From: Ornithinibacillus halotolerans
GTDB taxonomy: Bacteria > Bacillota > Bacilli > Bacillales > Amphibacillaceae
Length of the DNA stretch: 53,355 nt
Direction: 5' to 3'
Assembly: GCF_014637405.1 (NCBI RefSeq)
Contig: NZ_BMEY01000006.1
Location: 1 to 53,355, forward strand
Positions 49,496 through 53,355 of this stretch are shown here, in pieces. Numbering within the stretch: the first letter of the stretch is position 1; the number at the start of each line of letters is the position of its first letter. Both the position numbers and the translations under genes were made by a program. The notes under the pieces are model-generated. The model was not told the DNA's origin. It was given only the letters and a program-made list of their open reading frames with translations, and did not search any database.

Positions 49496-51859
49496 ATGTT
49501 GAATTATTCACAAGGTACTGGTCTCCTAGAAAACTGGCTTATTTCAGAAATGGAATTTTCACCCGATACACTTGGGAAATGTGAAGCAATAATGTATTTA
49601 GGAAATGGGTATATGGGACTGCGATCAGCTACAGAGGAACCTTATATCCAAGAAAAAAGAAACTTATTCGTAAGTGGTACTTTTAATAAAGCGGAAGAAA
49701 ATGAAGTAACTGAGTTACCAAACTTAGCGGACATTACGAGGATAGATATTCGAGTAGATGGGGAAAAGTTTAGTCTTGAAATTGGAAAAACGAAACAATA
49801 TTTACGTCAACTAAATTTAAAGACAGCTGAACTTTACCGAACTTTCTATTGGACTTCTCCACAAGGAAAAGAATTGAAATTTAAATTTAGACGGTTTGTC
49901 TCATTAGATAACCTACATATAATAGGAATGAAAATGTCCATCGAAAGTACTAGTCACCCTGTTCAAATTTCATTCGATTCTGGAATTAATGCGCAAATGA
50001 CCAATTCAGGCTCCCAACATTTTATCGAAGGTGAGCGGAGGATTTTTGACAAAAAATTTATCCAGTTAATCCAGACCACGAACGAATCCAATATTGATAT
50101 GGTCATTAATACAGCTCACGACTTATCAATAAATGGTCAACTAGTAAATGCTAACCCAACGATGAACATGGGACGAAGAAAAGTATGGTTAACATATGAT
50201 GTTGAATTAAAACCACACGATAAACTTGAAATGGAAAAAATAACAACGGTGTTTACTAGTAGGGATAAAGAATTTGATACAAATGAGTACTCGTTGCAAT
50301 CACTTCGAGAACATTCTTTAAATGTATTAAAAGAAAGCTTCGAAATTGGGTATGATAGACTTTTTGAATGTCATAAACAGGCGTGGCAATCGAAGGTTTG
50401 GAGTAATTATGATTTTGAGATTAATAGTGACAATTCATTTGATGAACTAGCTATTCGTTTTTCCATTTATCATTTAACCGTGATGACACCTGCACATGAT
50501 GATCGAATGGGAATTGGGGCTAAGGCACTAAGTGGGGAAGGATATAAGGGACATTCCTTTTGGGATACCGAAATATTTATACTTCCATTCTTTGTCTATT
50601 CTAATCCCCAAATAGCAAAATCTCTTCTTACTTATCGATATCACGGACTTGTTGGCGCAAGGAAAAAAGCTATGGACAATGGTTTTAAAGGCGCGATGTA
50701 CCCGTGGGAAATGGCTTGGCCATCCGATGGAGAAGTAACTCCAATCTATGGGGATGTTGATGTTGTCACAGGAGAACAAATGAAAATTTGGTCCGGGTTT
50801 ATTGAACAACATATTTCTGCAGATATTGCATTTGCAGTATATCAATATTACCAAGTAACAAATGATCAAGATTTCATGGACAACTATGGGTATGAAATGG
50901 TCTTTGATACAGCGCGTTTTTGGGCGAGCCGTTTAGAGTGGGATGAAGGAAAACAACGCTATCATATCAATAATGTGATTGGACCTGATGAATACAAAGA
51001 ACATGTAAATAATAATGCGTTCACGAATTATATGGCGTATTTTAATATGAAACTAGCAATCAATTATTATTACATTTTGGCTAATAAAAACCCTAGATTG
51101 CTAGAGGAGTTAAATGCGAGGATTAATATCAAAGAAGCTATACAAGAAATTCACACTAAAGTAGAACAAATCTATTTACCGAATCCACGTAATGAAGATC
51201 TTGTTATTCCACAAGATGATACATACTTGCAGCTAAAAGAGATTGATTTAACAAAATACAAGCAGCAAGAATCGGTTCGGACGATCTATAAAGATTATAA
51301 TGCAGAACAAATTAACACGATTCAGGTAACTAAGCAAGCAGATACACTACTATTATTTTACTTATTAGAGCAAACTTTTTTACATGATGATAATCGTTTT
51401 CAAGATAAGGTTAAACGAGCTAATTTCCATTATTATGAACCTAGAACTTTGCATGATTCGAGTTTAAGTCTAGCAACACATGCAATTCTAGCAAATGATA
51501 TTGGTGAGCATGATTTAGCATATTCCTTATTTAAAGAAGCTTGTGAAATTGATCTTGGACCAAATATGAATACTTCAGATGATGGAGTCCACGCAGCAGC
51601 AATTGGTGGAGTATGGAAGGCCGCAGTTTTTGGATTTGCCGGGGTTAGACAAATTGATGGAGAGCTTCACATAAATCCAAACCTTCCGAAACATTGGCAT
51701 TCAATGAAGTTTACGATTCATTGGCATGGGCAGCCAGTCACATTGTTTATTACCCAATCAACATTAACTGTAAAAGTATCAAACAAACAGCAATTAAGTT
51801 TTGAAGTATTTGGAAAGCGCTTTAAATGTAGTGATTCTATTACTTTAGCAATCAAATAA
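49496..51859 (+). CDS. Glycoside hydrolase family 65 disaccharide phosphorylase
   Basis: 787 residues, a normal GH65 length. An N-terminal beta-sandwich (about 1-270) and an alpha/alpha barrel are present. GHSFWDTEIFILPFF (about 352-366) and IGPDEYKEHVNNNAFTN (495-511) with catalytic acid E499 are canonical. GVHAAAIGGVWKAAVFGF near 695-715 binds phosphate. It splits an alpha-glucosyl disaccharide with phosphate to beta-glucose 1-phosphate and a sugar. The FWDTEIF form suggests kojibiose- or nigerose-type enzymes, but maltose or trehalose phosphorylase cannot be excluded. GGAGGGTG lies 7 bases before ATG. It is the first gene of an operon with a sugar-binding lipoprotein 68 bases downstream. 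Confidence 0.88.
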   Translation: MLNYSQGTGLLENWLISEMEFSPDTLGKCEAIMYLGNGYMGLRSATEEPYIQEKRNLFVSGTFNKAEENEVTELPNLADITRIDIRVDGEKFSLEIGKTKQYLRQLNLKTAELYRTFYWTSPQGKELKFKFRRFVSLDNLHIIGMKMSIESTSHPVQISFDSGINAQMTNSGSQHFIEGERRIFDKKFIQLIQTTNESNIDMVINTAHDLSINGQLVNANPTMNMGRRKVWLTYDVELKPHDKLEMEKITTVFTSRDKEFDTNEYSLQSLREHSLNVLKESFEIGYDRLFECHKQAWQSKVWSNYDFEINSDNSFDELAIRFSIYHLTVMTPAHDDRMGIGAKALSGEGYKGHSFWDTEIFILPFFVYSNPQIAKSLLTYRYHGLVGARKKAMDNGFKGAMYPWEMAWPSDGEVTPIYGDVDVVTGEQMKIWSGFIEQHISADIAFAVYQYYQVTNDQDFMDNYGYEMVFDTARFWASRLEWDEGKQRYHINNVIGPDEYKEHVNNNAFTNYMAYFNMKLAINYYYILANKNPRLLEELNARINIKEAIQEIHTKVEQIYLPNPRNEDLVIPQDDTYLQLKEIDLTKYKQQESVRTIYKDYNAEQINTIQVTKQADTLLLFYLLEQTFLHDDNRFQDKVKRANFHYYEPRTLHDSSLSLATHAILANDIGEHDLAYSLFKEACEIDLGPNMNTSDDGVHAAAIGGVWKAAVFGFAGVRQIDGELHINPNLPKHWHSMKFTIHWHGQPVTLFITQSTLTVKVSNKQQLSFEVFGKRFKCSDSITLAIK

Positions 51860-51927
51860 TCAATGGTGGTAGTTATAAAATGTTTATACATTTTATTTAC
51901 TATAAATAAAAAAAGAGGGGTATTAAC

Positions 51928-53178
51928 ATGAAAAGAAGTAAAAAATTGTTAATTAGTCTTATCACAATTGGTTTGCTAATCGTATTAGCGGCATGTGGTA
52001 GCAATGATGACAACAACTCAGAAGGTTCAAATGGCGATTCAGATGGTAAAAAGATTACAATTTTCCAAAGTAAAGTAGAGATTTCTGACGCACTAGAAGA
52101 ACTTGCAAAAGAATATGAAGAAGAAACTGGTGTGGAAGTAGAAGTATGGGGAACAACAGGTGATGATTACTTCCAACAATTACAAATTCGTTTAAATAGT
52201 GATCAAGGACCGTCTATTTTCAGTCTACAACACGTAAAAGAAGCTGAAAGAGTGGAATCTTATGTCTATGATTTAAGTAATGAAGACTACGTAGGCAATA
52301 TTGCACCGAACATGGAACTAAAGCTTGAAGATAAAATTGTTGGTATTCCGTATGGAGTAGAAGGGTTTGGTTTAGTTTATAACAAAGATTTAGTAAGTAC
52401 GGAAGATGTAAAAGATTTAGATTCATTTGTAAGTACTTTAGAAAAACTAGATGGTGAAGGAATTAATGGATTAGGATTATCTCAAGAAGCTTACTTTTTA
52501 ATTGGACATATTAGTAACTATCCTTTCTCTTTACAAGACGATCATTTTGACTTTATCGATCGATTAACTGCTGGTGAAGTTACAATGGCTGAAACAGCTG
52601 AATTCCAGGAGTTTGGAAAGTTCTTTGAAGCAATTAAAGAATATGCAGTAAATCCTTTAGAAGTTAATTATGATAAAGAAGTTGGTGACTTTGCAGCTGG
52701 TAAATCTGCTATGATTCACCAAGGTAACTGGGCATATGGCTTATTAGCTGATTTCGATTTTGATTTTGAAGTAGGTATGTTACCATTCCCGCTAAATGGT
52801 AATGATAAATTAGCAGTTGGGGTTGGAAATAACTGGGCAATTAACGGTACGAAAGATGAAGCTGAAATAAATGCAGCTAGAGACTTTTTAGAATGGCTAC
52901 ATACTAGTGAAACAGGAAAACGTTATATTGTTGAAGATTTTGGATTCGTTCCAGCAATGACAAATATTGAAGCTACTGAATTAGATCCATTATCACAAGC
53001 TGTATTAGAAGCATCTAATAGTGGAGAAACTATTCCTTGGGCTCAAAACTATTATCCTGCTAACGTCGTAACTAATGACTTCACACCTGCAGCACAAGAT
53101 TTCTTCTTAAATGAAGATATGACAGGTCAAGAATTCATTGAGAACTTAGATAAAGCATGGCAAAACGCTGTGAAGTAA
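51928..53178 (+). CDS. Sugar ABC transporter substrate-binding lipoprotein
   Basis: 416 residues. The signal peptide ends in the lipobox LAAC (Cys23) and an acidic linker follows. The mature part is a family 1 extracellular solute-binding protein: LEELAKEYEEETGVEVEVW (about 57-75), GIPYGVEGFGLVYNKD (about 137-152), FAAGKSAMIHQGNWAYG and a C-terminal FLNEDMTGQEFIENLDKAWQ. It probably captures an oligosaccharide or disaccharide for the phosphorylase encoded upstream. The permease genes expected next would lie beyond the window, past hairpin repeat copy 5. AGAGGGG precedes ATG. Confidence 0.9.
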   Translation: MKRSKKLLISLITIGLLIVLAACGSNDDNNSEGSNGDSDGKKITIFQSKVEISDALEELAKEYEEETGVEVEVWGTTGDDYFQQLQIRLNSDQGPSIFSLQHVKEAERVESYVYDLSNEDYVGNIAPNMELKLEDKIVGIPYGVEGFGLVYNKDLVSTEDVKDLDSFVSTLEKLDGEGINGLGLSQEAYFLIGHISNYPFSLQDDHFDFIDRLTAGEVTMAETAEFQEFGKFFEAIKEYAVNPLEVNYDKEVGDFAAGKSAMIHQGNWAYGLLADFDFDFEVGMLPFPLNGNDKLAVGVGNNWAINGTKDEAEINAARDFLEWLHTSETGKRYIVEDFGFVPAMTNIEATELDPLSQAVLEASNSGETIPWAQNYYPANVVTNDFTPAAQDFFLNEDMTGQEFIENLDKAWQNAVK

Positions 53179-53193
53179 TGTAGTTAAATCATT

Positions 53194-53355
53194 GAGGTTG
53201 GGACATAACTTTTTCTCACAAGGTTAAAACCGAACATTAAAGTCAGTGCATCTAACCCGCCCCGGAAATATACTACGCTTTCCGTGGGCGGCTGGTGAGC
53301 CTCCTCAGAGCTATCGCTCTTGCGGGGTCTCACCGATGCCTTTCCTCCCACAGGA
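53194..53355 (-). repeat. Long-hairpin intergenic repeat, copy 5, cut by the window end
   Basis: The left end GAGGTTGGGACA and the core arm GCCCCGGAAATATAC (53259-53273) are followed by the GGGCGGCTGGTGAGCCTCCTC and GGGGTCTCACCGATGCC blocks in the inverted orientation, as in copy 3. The other arm lies beyond base 53355. It sits directly behind the sugar-binding gene, inside what should be an operon. Confidence 0.85.

Noticed and set aside
14421-53355. Possible CRISPR array suggested by recurring repeats
   Set aside because: The recurring units are long, far apart and imperfectly inverted; no regularly spaced short direct repeats were seen anywhere in the window.

Overview
The window comes from a low-GC, Gram-positive, endospore-forming member of the Bacillaceae, probably a halotolerant or alkaliphilic genus close to Oceanobacillus, Virgibacillus or Gracilibacillus. 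The genus is inferred. The evidence is the rRNA-tRNA operon in nearly the Bacillus trnD order, AT-rich coding sequence with strong GGAGG ribosome sites and many TTG starts, a spore-protein-like gene, a DUF3231 protein, an FbpB-like peptide, YusW- and DUF4352-type lipoproteins, and a BCCT osmolyte transporter.

Layout. 1-3770: 3' end of 23S rRNA, 5S rRNA, thirteen clustered tRNAs, a terminator, a two-gene DUF3231/membrane-protein unit, then an isolated tRNA-Leu followed by two degenerate copies of its own 3' end. 4.2-6.3 kb: a DUF429 protein and an unrecognised 290-aa protein. 6.3-11.8 kb (minus strand): an FAD oxidase coupled to a half-size MFS protein, then a TetR regulator / ABC ATPase / ABC permease operon with two perfect operators. 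11.9-14.4 kb: a TnpB-only IS200/IS605-type element between fragments of two different genes (YdeI-like and DNA alkylation repair). 14.8-24.1 kb: a DapL-type aminotransferase, lipoprotein, DoxX protein, membrane alpha/beta hydrolase, BCCT transporter, and a VTC-domain/DUF4956 pair. 24.3-27.7 kb: a VOC protein, a PAS-GGDEF-EAL protein and a membrane protein. 27.9-33.0 kb: a probable amino-acid catabolic locus (Na+/proline-type symporter, FAD amine oxidase, CdaR/PucR-like regulator, ornithine cyclodeaminase family enzyme). 33.2-48.5 kb: housekeeping and accessory single genes, including PAP2, two paralogous MFS exporters, YusW lipoprotein, a holin-like protein, DinB, AraC, asparagine synthase, LysR/EamA, NAD(P)-binding protein, YbaK, TPR and LCP proteins. 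48.6-53.3 kb: a lipoprotein and the start of a disaccharide operon (GH65 phosphorylase, sugar-binding lipoprotein) behind a control region with one strong promoter, a cre-like site and three operator-like palindromes.

A family of long-hairpin intergenic repeats runs through the window: four complete copies and one cut by the window end. One copy has grown by three inserts and another supplies the last codons of an araC-type gene. Smaller GGTGTCTGACACC palindromes form a second family. Two regulators, the TetR protein at 11697 and the CdaR/PucR-like protein at 30773, have no ATG, GTG or TTG at the expected start. Each has ATT or ATC exactly where the Shine-Dalgarno sequence points. A VOC gene carries a -1 frameshift exactly at an A AAA AAG heptamer.

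No single large new system such as a defence island or biosynthetic cluster is visible. The most promising leads are the expanding repeat family, the zinc-ribbon-less TnpB with its putative omega RNA at a deletion junction, the AUU/AUC-start regulators and the slippery-heptamer VOC gene. All family assignments were made by reading the sequence; no database search was run.
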